Assembly: GCA_036375715.1 (NCBI GenBank)
Contig: DASVBS010000076.1
Location: 1 to 64,000 of the forward strand
Length of the DNA: 64,000 bases
Reading direction: 5' to 3'
From: Longimicrobiaceae bacterium
Lineage (GTDB): Bacteria > Gemmatimonadota > Gemmatimonadetes > Longimicrobiales > Longimicrobiaceae
How positions within the stretch are numbered: position 1 is the stretch's first letter; each line of letters opens with the position of its first letter. Position numbers and translations under genes: made by a program. The notes under the pieces were generated by a model that saw nothing but the letters and a program-made list of their open reading frames with translations, searched no databases and was not told the DNA's origin. Positions 1-7,853 of this stretch are shown one piece after another.

Positions 1-57
1 GCCTTTCTCGAGAAGCTCGAGCGATGGCTCTCGACCGGCCGCAGGCACTCCTTCTGA
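1..57 (+). CDS. C-terminal tail of an unidentified plus-strand gene (partial)
   Basis: An open frame from the first base to a TGA at 55-57 encodes 18 residues ending in RRHSF. It contains a Leu/Glu-rich helix-like stretch. It is convergent with, and three bases from, the stop of the HNH gene. Too little is present to identify it, and it could be chance. Confidence 0.35.
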   Translation, partial: AFLEKLERWLSTGRRHSF

Positions 58-60
58 GGA

Positions 61-627
61 TCAGGCTGCGTGCGGCTCGTGCCTCTGCAGCGCCGCCAGC
101 ACGTCCTCTCCGTAGAACATCGCGATGTATTTTGCCTGAACCTCGGTGATTCGCCGGACCGCCCAGACCAGTTCCACGTGGTTGGGCTCACGCGGCACCG
201 AGAGCAATCGCATCCCCGAGGCGGCGAGCGAGTGGTTCGCCTTGCGGTTGTTGCAGGTCGAGCAGGCGGTGACGACGTTCTCCCAGGAGTTGTCCCCTCC
301 GGAGGAGAGCGGCTCGACGTGGTCGCGGGTGAGGAACTCCCGGCTGCGCAGCGCCGACCGGTGCCGTCCGCAGTACTGGCAGCGATAACCGTCGCGGGCA
401 AAGAGGAAAGTGTTCGTCACCTGCCGCCGGAAGCGGCGCGGCACGTGGACGAAGCGCACCAGGCGGATGACCACGGGGCACGGCAGGGTGCTCCGCTCGG
501 ACCGAAAGATCCGGGCGTCGTCGATCTCCAGCACCTCCGCCTTGCGGTCGATGACCAGACGGAGGGCCCGCTCCACGGGGAGCATCGTCAGCGGTTCGAA
601 CGACGCGTTGAGCGTGAGACACCCCAT
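61..627 (-). CDS. HNH endonuclease family protein
   Basis: A 188-residue protein. The C-terminal half is an HNH nuclease domain: a CQYCG zinc knuckle (about residues 83-87), a RDHVEPLSSGG segment carrying the catalytic His, and a CSTCNNRKAN segment with the second CxxC pair. These are all the residues expected for a metal-dependent beta-beta-alpha-metal nuclease. The N-terminal region (LNASFEPL, then a VIDRKAEVL segment) is typical of the stand-alone bacterial HNH family found in many genomes outside phages and R-M systems. It lies 66 bases downstream of priA on the same strand. No methyltransferase or restriction partner is nearby, so the physiological substrate is unknown. Confidence 0.9.
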   Translation of the reverse strand: MGCLTLNASFEPLTMLPVERALRLVIDRKAEVLEIDDARIFRSERSTLPCPVVIRLVRFVHVPRRFRRQVTNTFLFARDGYRCQYCGRHRSALRSREFLTRDHVEPLSSGGDNSWENVVTACSTCNNRKANHSLAASGMRLLSVPREPNHVELVWAVRRITEVQAKYIAMFYGEDVLAALQRHEPHAA

Positions 628-693
628 GCACGACCTTCCAGGTTGGTGTTCCTGAGGCAGTTATACGCCGCTACGGCGCGGAAGTTCGCTGTT

Positions 694-3231
694 TTACAGC
701 AATGCGACGGGGTCCCGGTCGATGGTCACGCGCAGGTCGGCGCGTCCCGAGGGCAGGTCGAAACGCTGCGCGAAATAGCGTGTGACGCGTCCCAGCAGAC
801 CGGGCGAGCTGCTCCGCAGCAGGAGGTGCCAGCGCCACCGCCCTCGAATCCGGTCGATCGGGCAAGGCGCGGGGCCTACCAGCTCGACCTCAGAGACTCC
901 TCGCTTGGCAAAGAGACCCCCGAGCCACTCTGCCGCCACCGTTGCTCCCTCCTGAGTCGCGGTCTCCTCGGTTCCGCTCACCACCACGTTCACCAAACGC
1001 GCAAAGGGCGGGTACCGCGGCGCCTGGCGCGACGCCAGCTCCTTCTCGGTGAACCCCAGGAAATCATGCTGCTGAGCGCAGGCGATCACGTAATGGGTCG
1101 GTAGCGAGGTCTGCACGATCACCTCTCCCCCACGTGACCCTCGCCCTGCGCGTCCCGCCACCTGGGTCAGGAGCTGGAAGGTGCGCTCGGAGGCACGGAA
1201 GTCGGGCAGGTTGATCCCCACGTCGGCGTTGATCACCCCTACCAGCGTGACATTGGGGAAATCGAGCCCCTTGGCGATCATCTGCGTCCCGAGGAGGATG
1301 TCGACCTCGCCTCGCTCCACCCGCCCGAGGATCTCGTGGTGCGCCCACTTGCCGGAGGTGGTGTCCACGTCCATCCGCGCGATTCGCGCGGTCGGGAAGA
1401 CCTCTCCCACCGCCCTCTCCACCTGCTCCGTCCCCACCCCGCGAAAGCTCAGATCCCGCGACCCGCATGCCGAGCAGCGGTTCGGCAATGGCTCCTCGTG
1501 CAGGCAGTAGTGACAGGTGATGCGCGCCCTGCGGCGGTGATAGGTCAGCGAGACGTTGCAGTGGGGGCAGTGCCAGACGTGGCCGCAGTCCCGGCACTGG
1601 ACGAAGCTCGCGTACCCGCGACGATTCAACAGCAGGATCGTCTGCTCCCCTCTGCGGATGCGCGCCTCGATCGCGTCGACGAGGTCGGCGCTCAGGATCC
1701 CCGCGCTGGGGAGGGCAGCGCCGCCTTCGTGGCGGAGCCGCTTGCGCTCCGCACGCAAGTCCACTACGCGAATCGGGGGAAGCGGCTGCCCGCCTACCCG
1801 ACCGGGTAGCTCGAGCAGATTGTACTTGCCGCGTACCGCGTTGGACCAGCTCTCCAGCGAAGGCGTCGCCGAGCCGAGCAGGCACACTGCCCTCTCCAAT
1901 CGTGCACGTACTACCGCCACTTCGCGGGCGTGGTAGCGCGGCCCCTCTCCCTGCTTGTACGACCCTTCGTGCTCTTCGTCGACGACGATGGCCCCCAGGT
2001 CGGGTAGCGGGGCGAAGATCGCCGAGCGCGCCCCCACCACGATCCGCTTGGAGCCACTCCGCAGCGCCCGCCACTCGTCGTACCTCTCCCCGTCCGAGAG
2101 CGCGGAGTGCAGCACCGCCACCCGGTCGCCGAAGACCGCCTTGAAGCGCCCCACCGTCTGCGGGGTGAGGGAGATCTCCGGGACGAGCACGATGGCGGTG
2201 CGACCCTGCCGGTCCACCACCTCGCGAAGCAGCTCGATGTAGACGAGCGTCTTGCCTGAGCCGGTGACCCCGCGCAGCAGGTGGGTCGACCCGTCGCAGC
2301 TCCGTGCCGCGGCGATCAGCGCCTCGATCACCTGCTGCTGCGCGGGCGTCGGCCGCAGGTCGGGCGCCTCACCGGGGACGATGCGCGCGTATGGGTCGCG
2401 GGGCACCTCCTCCTCGACGATCTCGGCCACCCCGCGGCGGACCAGCCCCGCCAACACCGCGTGCGAGAAGCCGAGATGCCCGGTGAGGTGCGCGGTCTCC
2501 GCCACCCCACCGAGCGATTCGAGCGTCTCGAAGCATTCGCGCTGGCGTCGTGCGCGCCCGAACACCTCCTCGCGCTCGCGTAGCGAGGGGAGCTCCTGGG
2601 TGAGGCGGAGCAGCCGCCGCGTCAGGACGGGAGGCTGCTCGCGGGGCGGCTCCTGGGTGATCTCGATCACCCCGTCGTCGGCGAGCCGGCGGATCGCCGG
2701 CCACCAGGCGCGATCTCCCCGCTCGCGACGCAGCCGCGCGATCGCCTGCGGCCCCTCCTTCTCGCGCAGCCAGTCGAGGAGCGTGACCTGAAGCGGCGTC
2801 AGCGCGGAGCGGGCCACCGCACTGTCGTCGCGCAGCGAGACGTAGTCGGTGGAGCTATCGCACAGAGCGGCGGGGAGAGCGGTACGGATCACCTGACCCA
2901 GCGGCGCCACGTAGTAGTCGGCGATCCAGCGACAGAGCTGCAGCAGCACCGGAGGCGCGGTCGGCTCCGCGTCGATCACCCCCTGGATCTGCTTCACCCG
3001 CGGAACGTCCGCCTCCTCCGCTACGCTCTCGATCCACCCGATCCGCTCCCCCCGATGAAACGGAACCAGCACCCGCGCCCCCGGCACCGCCCTCGCCTCC
3101 TCATCCTCCGGAACGGCGTAAGTGAAGGTGCGGAAGACAGGCAGAGGCAGAGCGACTCGAACGAAGCGCCGGAATTTTGAATTTTGAATTTTGAATTTTG
3201 AATTGGCCTCCGCACGCCCCTCGCGTTGCAT
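694..3231 (-). CDS. priA: Primosomal protein N' (replication restart helicase PriA)
   Basis: PriA is a superfamily-2 DNA helicase that recognises abandoned forks and reloads the replisome. Visible features: N-terminal DNA-binding domain (FRTFTYAVPE), Walker A TGSGKT, DEEH box (VVDEEHEGSYK), paired zinc-binding Cys motifs (CRDCGHVWHCPHC and CHYC...CSACG), and helicase motifs V/VI (GTQMIAKGLDF, QVAGRAGRG). I chose ATG 3231 (845 residues). A longer frame to 3309 exists but is not PriA-like. No start codon lies closer to the conserved domain, so the mature N-terminus includes residues encoded by a 7-bp repeat array (3173-3204), which is odd for such a conserved protein. Otherwise normal length and complete. 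Confidence 0.96.
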   Translation of the reverse strand: MQREGRAEANSKFKIQNSKFRRFVRVALPLPVFRTFTYAVPEDEEARAVPGARVLVPFHRGERIGWIESVAEEADVPRVKQIQGVIDAEPTAPPVLLQLCRWIADYYVAPLGQVIRTALPAALCDSSTDYVSLRDDSAVARSALTPLQVTLLDWLREKEGPQAIARLRRERGDRAWWPAIRRLADDGVIEITQEPPREQPPVLTRRLLRLTQELPSLREREEVFGRARRQRECFETLESLGGVAETAHLTGHLGFSHAVLAGLVRRGVAEIVEEEVPRDPYARIVPGEAPDLRPTPAQQQVIEALIAAARSCDGSTHLLRGVTGSGKTLVYIELLREVVDRQGRTAIVLVPEISLTPQTVGRFKAVFGDRVAVLHSALSDGERYDEWRALRSGSKRIVVGARSAIFAPLPDLGAIVVDEEHEGSYKQGEGPRYHAREVAVVRARLERAVCLLGSATPSLESWSNAVRGKYNLLELPGRVGGQPLPPIRVVDLRAERKRLRHEGGAALPSAGILSADLVDAIEARIRRGEQTILLLNRRGYASFVQCRDCGHVWHCPHCNVSLTYHRRRARITCHYCLHEEPLPNRCSACGSRDLSFRGVGTEQVERAVGEVFPTARIARMDVDTTSGKWAHHEILGRVERGEVDILLGTQMIAKGLDFPNVTLVGVINADVGINLPDFRASERTFQLLTQVAGRAGRGSRGGEVIVQTSLPTHYVIACAQQHDFLGFTEKELASRQAPRYPPFARLVNVVVSGTEETATQEGATVAAEWLGGLFAKRGVSEVELVGPAPCPIDRIRGRWRWHLLLRSSSPGLLGRVTRYFAQRFDLPSGRADLRVTIDRDPVALL
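3173..3204. repeat. Left heptad array of element A (AATTTTG units)
   Basis: Four tandem copies of a 7-bp unit AATTTTG plus a closing AATT. They lie inside the 5' coding part of priA and are translated as Asn-Ser-Lys-Phe-type residues. It is the left half of a mirror-image pair whose right half is at 3311-3392. Confidence 0.9.
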
Positions 3232-3310
3232 TTGTCCACTCACCAAGAGTATACGATTAGATGCCGCCCCTGACCCACCAAAGCCAGAACTCAGAACCAC
3301 CACTCCCAAT

Positions 3311-3392
3311 CCGTAATTCGAAATTCAAAATTCAGAATTCAGAATTGCCAGGAAGTTATTCGTAATTCGTAATTCGTAATTCAGAATTCAAA
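3311..3392. repeat. Right heptad arrays of element A (AATTCNN units)
   Basis: Two blocks of degenerate 7-bp units (3311-3347 and 3358-3392) in the opposite orientation to the array at 3173-3204, with variants AATTCGT, AATTCAA and AATTCAG. The second block overlaps the 3' end of the dipeptide epimerase gene and provides its TGA stop. Together with the left array it encloses about 106 bp of unique sequence. Confidence 0.9.
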
Positions 3393-4446
3393 GTTGCTGT
3401 TTGCTTACCCCCAGTCCCGCCTCCTCGTTGAACCGAATCGTGCCGTCCGCCTGCAGGCCCGGTCCCGTGAAAGGGTCGTCGGTGAGCAGGGCGGCGCCGT
3501 CGAGGTCGAGGTGGTCCACGAAGGGGGCGAGCTGCACCGCGGCAGCGATCCCCAGGGTCGTCTCCACCATGCAGCCGAGCATCACCTCGAGATGATGGGC
3601 GCGGGCGCAGTGGATCATCCGCAGGGCTTCGCGCAGCCCACCGCACTTGGCCAGCTTGATGTTCACCCCGTCCACGGATCCCGCCAGGCGGGGAATGTCG
3701 TGGAGGCGGACGCAGCTCTCATCGGCGAAGACGGGAATGGTCGAGCGGTGGCGCAGCAGCCGCAGACCCTCGATGTCGTCCGGCGCAAGCGGCTGTTCCA
3801 GTATCTCCACCCCGTAGTCCTGGAGCATGGGCAGCGCCGCCAACGCCTCCTTCACGCTCCACGCGGTATTGGCGTCCACGCGCAACCGACACTGGGGTGC
3901 CTCCTCGCGGACGAGGGCCAGGATCTCTTCGTCGCGGCCGCTCCCCAGCTTGATCTTCAGGCAGGGATACCCGGAGGCGGCGCGCACTTTTCGGCGCAGC
4001 GTCTCGGGCTCGTCGATGCCGATCGTGAAGGAGGAGATGGTGGAGACGGGAGCGCCCCCGAGCAGCCGCCAGACAGGCACGCCCAGACGCTTGCCGACCA
4101 GGTCGTGAAGGGCCGCGGAGATGCCTGCTCGGGCGCCACCCGTGTGGCCCACGCTGGCCGACACCGCCGCCTCGATCCGTTGGATTGCGAAGGGATCGCC
4201 CTGAGCGGACGCCCGCACTGCCTCCGCCAGCCGCGGGAGGACGGCCGCGATCGTCTGAGCCGTCTCGCCGTAGTACGGAATCGCAACGGCCTCGCCCCAT
4301 CCTTCTAATCCGTCGCCGTCGCGGATGCGGATCCACGCCGAATGGCGCGCCGAAGGGCTCCTCAGGCGGGCGATGTGAAAGGGATCGGACGTGTGGTACT
4401 CGAGAATCTCGAAGTCGAGCTCGAGGTCCCTCGCGGCGGCGCCCAT
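3388..4446 (-). CDS. Dipeptide epimerase (L-Ala-D/L-Glu epimerase family, enolase superfamily)
   Basis: A 352-residue enolase-superfamily protein of the muconate lactonising/dipeptide epimerase subgroup. The catalytic residues are all present: KxK in CLKIKLGSG, metal ligands Asp (RVDANTAW), Glu (EILEQPL) and Asp (FADESC), and the second base Lys in INIKLAKCGG. Family members epimerise L-Ala-D-Glu or other dipeptides and serve murein peptide recycling. The gene begins four bases after the stop of an M24 peptidase gene, suggesting translational coupling and a joint role in breaking down peptides. The last residues (SKQQL) and stop codon fall in a heptad repeat array, so the original C-terminus may have been altered. 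Substrate specificity cannot be told from sequence alone. Confidence 0.92.
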   Translation of the reverse strand: MGAAARDLELDFEILEYHTSDPFHIARLRSPSARHSAWIRIRDGDGLEGWGEAVAIPYYGETAQTIAAVLPRLAEAVRASAQGDPFAIQRIEAAVSASVGHTGGARAGISAALHDLVGKRLGVPVWRLLGGAPVSTISSFTIGIDEPETLRRKVRAASGYPCLKIKLGSGRDEEILALVREEAPQCRLRVDANTAWSVKEALAALPMLQDYGVEILEQPLAPDDIEGLRLLRHRSTIPVFADESCVRLHDIPRLAGSVDGVNIKLAKCGGLREALRMIHCARAHHLEVMLGCMVETTLGIAAAVQLAPFVDHLDLDGAALLTDDPFTGPGLQADGTIRFNEEAGLGVSKQQL

Positions 4447-4450
4447 GCCG

Positions 4451-5656
4451 TCAGGGCTGGATGAAGAAGGGGTCGCGTTGCGGATTCGGGGTGGTCACGC
4501 GCGGACCGTCCGGCGATACGTAGACGTCCACCTCGCTGCGAAACCCGACCTCCCCGGGGAGATAGATGCCCGGCTCGATGGAGAAGCCCACTCCTACGAT
4601 GAGCCGGCGCGTATCGCGCGTCTCCAGATTGTCGATGTTCGGACCCGAGCCGTGGAGCTCCGTATCGATGGAGTGGCCGGTTCGGTGGATGAACTGCTCT
4701 CCGAATCCGCGGGAGGTGATCACTTCCCGCGCCGCATCGTCGATTGCCGCGCCGGTCACCTCGTCACCGGAACGCCACCCGGACACGGCACGCTCGATCG
4801 CAGCGTCGCGGGCATCGCGCACCGCCTCCCAGATCGTCCGAAGCCGCTCGGGGAGCTCGGACCCCACGAAGCCCATCCACGTCTGATCCGCGTAGATCGC
4901 GGCTTCGGACTCCTTCCCCCAGAGGTCGATCAGCACGACGTCATTGGCGCGGATGGAGGCGTGGGCCTCGGCGCTCGGAGCGTAGTGCGGGTTGGCGGCG
5001 TTGGCGTTCACCGCGACGATGGCGTCGGCGCCCACGTGAAGCCCGCGGCGGCTGAACTCCTCGCGGATCCAGTCCCGGATGGACAGCTCGGTGGGCGTTT
5101 CCCCGCGCCGGATTGCCTGCCCGATCTGCTCAAACGCGGCGCGGGCGGTCTCGGCGACGATCGACGCGGCCCGCTCGTGCGAGGCGAGCCCCTCCTCGCT
5201 CCAGCGCGAATAGAAGATGCTCACCAGGTCGGCCGACGAGCGCACCATCACGCCTGAGGAGCGGATCAGCTCCATGACCCCGGCGGGGATCCGGTCGACG
5301 TAGGGAACACCATCCTCGACCGAGTACTCCATCGCCAGGACGCCGCGCCGCGCCAGCAGCTCGCGCACCTGCGTCTCCAGCTCACGCCAGGAGAGGTAGG
5401 TGCGATTCTCCCCGATCCAGCTCCGCCACGCCTGCTGCTCGATGCGGTGAGTCACGGCGATGGGGTCGCCCCGCGAGGGGATGAGCACGAAGTACCGGCG
5501 GCTCATCGCCGGCAGACCCAGAAGGCGGGCCGACACCGGATTGTTGCCGCGGAAGTCGTACAGGAGCCAGCCGTCGAGGTCCAGCTCACGCAGCGCAGTC
5601 TGGATCTCCTCTAGACGCGAGCGATCCAGCGAGACCGCCTCCTCTACCACCGCCAT
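4451..5656 (-). CDS. M24 family metallopeptidase (Xaa-Pro aminopeptidase/dipeptidase-like)
   Basis: A 401-residue pita-bread-fold peptidase. The N-terminal third is the creatinase/prolidase N-terminal domain (LYDFRGNNPVSA). The C-terminal catalytic domain has the five metal ligands: Asp in VVLIDLWG, Asp in IYADQTW, His in HRTGHSID, Glu in SIEPGIYL and Glu in GFRSEVDV. It has no signal peptide and is presumably cytoplasmic. It is the first gene of a two-gene unit with the dipeptide epimerase. Prolidase, aminopeptidase P or a related activity are all possible; the pairing with an epimerase suggests di- or tripeptide substrates. Confidence 0.92.
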   Translation of the reverse strand: MAVVEEAVSLDRSRLEEIQTALRELDLDGWLLYDFRGNNPVSARLLGLPAMSRRYFVLIPSRGDPIAVTHRIEQQAWRSWIGENRTYLSWRELETQVRELLARRGVLAMEYSVEDGVPYVDRIPAGVMELIRSSGVMVRSSADLVSIFYSRWSEEGLASHERAASIVAETARAAFEQIGQAIRRGETPTELSIRDWIREEFSRRGLHVGADAIVAVNANAANPHYAPSAEAHASIRANDVVLIDLWGKESEAAIYADQTWMGFVGSELPERLRTIWEAVRDARDAAIERAVSGWRSGDEVTGAAIDDAAREVITSRGFGEQFIHRTGHSIDTELHGSGPNIDNLETRDTRRLIVGVGFSIEPGIYLPGEVGFRSEVDVYVSPDGPRVTTPNPQRDPFFIQP

Positions 5657-5692
5657 GCCTTCACCCCGTTCGCCGTAGAGTTTGCCATGTAA

Positions 5693-6556
5693 TCACTCCT
5701 CCGTGGGTTCCCATTTCGTCCCCCGTATGAGAGAGAGACCCAGGACCCGCTCACGCGTGAGGAGTCGGTGGATCTCGATCTCGCGCATGACCGCGCCGCG
5801 CACCCCTCGCCAACCCCAGCGTCGGAATGCCCGGTGGAGGATCTGCGCCTTCTGTCGGAGGGAGAGGATCTCGGAGATGTCGCGGAAGGGTCGCGGGAGG
5901 GAGGGGCGGAAGGGCGAGGCGTAATCGGACCAGTCCTCGACGTGGAGCTCGACGACGCCTACGTCGCGGAGGAGCTGTTTCCACTCGACCAGGAGGAGCG
6001 GGCGCGCCCCCAGGTGCGCGATCAGCTCCTCTCGCCGCGCGCTGTCGACATTCCCGGTCCAGATCAACTGGACCAGCACGACCGAGCCCATCGGCCGCGT
6101 CACCCTCGCCAGCTCCCGCACCGCCGCACCCGGATCGGCCAGCGCGGCCAACCCGATCCCCCCGATGGTGACGTCGAAGATCTCGTCGCGATATGGTAGA
6201 TCCTCGAGTGATCCGGTCTCGAAGTGGACACGATCCGAGTGCTCCGACGCACGGATGCGCTGCTCCGCCTCCTGGATCAACACCGGGTTTGGATCGAGGC
6301 CGTAGCACTCCGCACCGGTCGTCTCGGCCAGGAATTCGGTCCCCAGACCCCGGCCGCAGGCCACCTCCAGCACGGTGTGCTCCGCGCCGATCTCGGTGAG
6401 AAGGGCAAGCTGCCGGTACAGCGCCTGCCCTCCGGGAGGGAAGACCGGGTCCGGGTTGAGGCGGACGAGATCGAGCACGGACGGCGCGCCGGTGGCCCCC
6501 AGGGCACCCGACCCCGGTTCCGACGAAGGCGAGCCGTCGAACTGCGGTGAGGCCAT
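5693..6556 (-). CDS. Class I SAM-dependent methyltransferase
   Basis: A 287-residue protein with a Rossmann methyltransferase core: motif I VLEVACGRGLGTEF (about residues 60-73), an acidic residue after beta-2 (YGLDPNPVL), and motif IV/post-I segments (LEDLPYRDEIFDV). These resemble methyltransferases of the UbiE/Methyltransf_11 type that act on small molecules. The C-terminal third is Arg-rich and not diagnostic. It lies 36 bases upstream of the M24 peptidase gene on the same strand and may be co-transcribed. The acceptor substrate is unknown. Confidence 0.88.
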   Translation of the reverse strand: MASPQFDGSPSSEPGSGALGATGAPSVLDLVRLNPDPVFPPGGQALYRQLALLTEIGAEHTVLEVACGRGLGTEFLAETTGAECYGLDPNPVLIQEAEQRIRASEHSDRVHFETGSLEDLPYRDEIFDVTIGGIGLAALADPGAAVRELARVTRPMGSVVLVQLIWTGNVDSARREELIAHLGARPLLLVEWKQLLRDVGVVELHVEDWSDYASPFRPSLPRPFRDISEILSLRQKAQILHRAFRRWGWRGVRGAVMREIEIHRLLTRERVLGLSLIRGTKWEPTEE

Positions 6557-6612
6557 GAACGAAAGGTACCATTCAGCGAGGGATCGACGCCAGTGCAGCC
6601 GGCGCCGGCGGC

Positions 6613-7572
6613 TCAGTCCTCGTGCGGCGGCAGCGACGCAAGGGCACGCAGGTGCTGCACTACCGCCCGGCCCATCCCTTCGGTGTCGTAACCCTCCTCG
6701 AGCACACTCACCAGCCTGCCCCCGCAGAGCCGCTCGGCACGCTCACGGATCTCGGCCGTGAGGTCGTAGTAGTCCCGCGGAGCGAGCGAGAGCGAGCCGA
6801 GCGGATCCGCAGCCAGTGCGTCACAGCCGAGCGAGAACAGGACGAAATCCGGGACGAGGTGATCCTCAGCGCGATCCAGCGCCGAACGCAGCGCCTCGAG
6901 CAACGCCCGGCCGCTACTTCGGCGCGGCAACCGTGCCGCGGAGAGCCGTTCTGGCGACACATTCCGTGGCTCTTCCTCGTCCCGCTGCTCCGAAACGTCC
7001 ACCAGGTGCACGGCCGCGTCGTCGTGCAGGATGCTGACCGTGCCGGACCCGGGCGCGGCGCCCACGTCGACGACCCACACCCGCTTCCCCGACTCACCTT
7101 CCCTCAGACGCCTGGCGGCAATCGCGACCGAGTTGAAGATACCGTACCCTCCCGGCACCGAGGCCGAGGCACCGTGCCCCGGCGGCCGCACTGCACAGAA
7201 GGCGTTCGCGGCGTTCCCCTGCTCCACCCACTCCACTGCGGTGAGCACACAGCCGACCGCCGCCAGGGCGGCGTCCCAGCTCGCGCCGGAGACCACCACC
7301 CCCTTACCGAGGGGGAGCACTTCGCCCGCGGCGACCGCCTCGTTGCACCTCCCCTCCACTCGTGCCACGTACTCCGCGGTGTGCGCGAGGCGGAGATGCT
7401 CCGGAAGGGCCGGTACTCCCTCCACCTCCACGAGGTGCTCATGGAGGACCACCATGTCCCGGTGCACGGCCCGGGCCACGGCGGGGAGGCGTCCCTGGTG
7501 CTCCGGGTGCCTCCAGCCGGTGTCGTGGCGGGAGCAGTCAGAGTGGGTGACGTAGGCCGTGCGCGCGTTCAC
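6613..7572 (-). CDS. Histone deacetylase/acetoin utilisation (AcuC) family protein, catalytic residues lost
   Basis: A 319-residue protein with the overall arginase-like HDAC fold signature: an early HPEHQGRL motif, LAHTAEYV, RPPGHGAS, YGIFNSVAIAA, GCDALAADPLG and the C-terminal EEGYD (normally GGY). Active members deacetylate small amines, polyamines or lysines using Zn. Here the His-His pair after RPPG is His-Gly, and the DxDxHHGNGT segment reads VDVGAAPGSGT, so two of the three zinc ligands (Asp and His) and a catalytic His are missing. The reading frame is intact and the start is GTG with a GGGAGGG ribosome site. It is either a pseudoenzyme with a binding role or has a new chemistry; ordinary deacetylase activity is unlikely. 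Confidence 0.88.
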   Translation of the reverse strand: MNARTAYVTHSDCSRHDTGWRHPEHQGRLPAVARAVHRDMVVLHEHLVEVEGVPALPEHLRLAHTAEYVARVEGRCNEAVAAGEVLPLGKGVVVSGASWDAALAAVGCVLTAVEWVEQGNAANAFCAVRPPGHGASASVPGGYGIFNSVAIAARRLREGESGKRVWVVDVGAAPGSGTVSILHDDAAVHLVDVSEQRDEEEPRNVSPERLSAARLPRRSSGRALLEALRSALDRAEDHLVPDFVLFSLGCDALAADPLGSLSLAPRDYYDLTAEIRERAERLCGGRLVSVLEEGYDTEGMGRAVVQHLRALASLPPHED

Positions 7573-7820
7573 CGGTACCCTCCCGCGAGAAAGGGCTTTC
7601 GCGATCCGTCGCTCATCATTTACCTTGGCTTCAGGCTGCAGGTGGGGTTTCTCCCGCCGACAATTACTCCCTAGAGGACTCTCTCAAGAGGACTCCGTTC
7701 ACGCCTTCGAGCGGTCTTCGAACGGGGTCGAGGTCGCCCGTCCGCCACTCCGGCGCCACGGGAGCGGCCATCCTCGCTCGCTAAGCCGCTACGGAGCCCC
7801 TGGATCTCAGGATCACAACC

Positions 7821-7839
7821 GTGGACACGGCGTGTCCAC
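7821..7839. promoter_or_regulatory. 19-bp perfect palindrome in the leader of the L,D-transpeptidase-like gene
   Basis: GTGGACACG and CGTGTCCAC are exact reverse complements separated by a single G. The dyad ends 14 bases before the ATG at 7854. With a one-base centre it is unlikely to act as an RNA hairpin and looks like a binding site for a dimeric regulator. Confidence 0.5.
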
Positions 7840-7853
7840 CGCTACAGGCAATC

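Noticed and set aside
70-1104. Long open frame (344 codons) opposite the HNH nuclease and priA
   Set aside because: Arg/His/Pro-rich antisense frame produced by high GC; no domain, signal or ribosome site, and it crosses two well-supported minus-strand genes.
3232-3309. Longer PriA start at 3309
   Set aside because: The added residues have no PriA similarity; ATG 3231 already includes non-conserved repeat-encoded residues.
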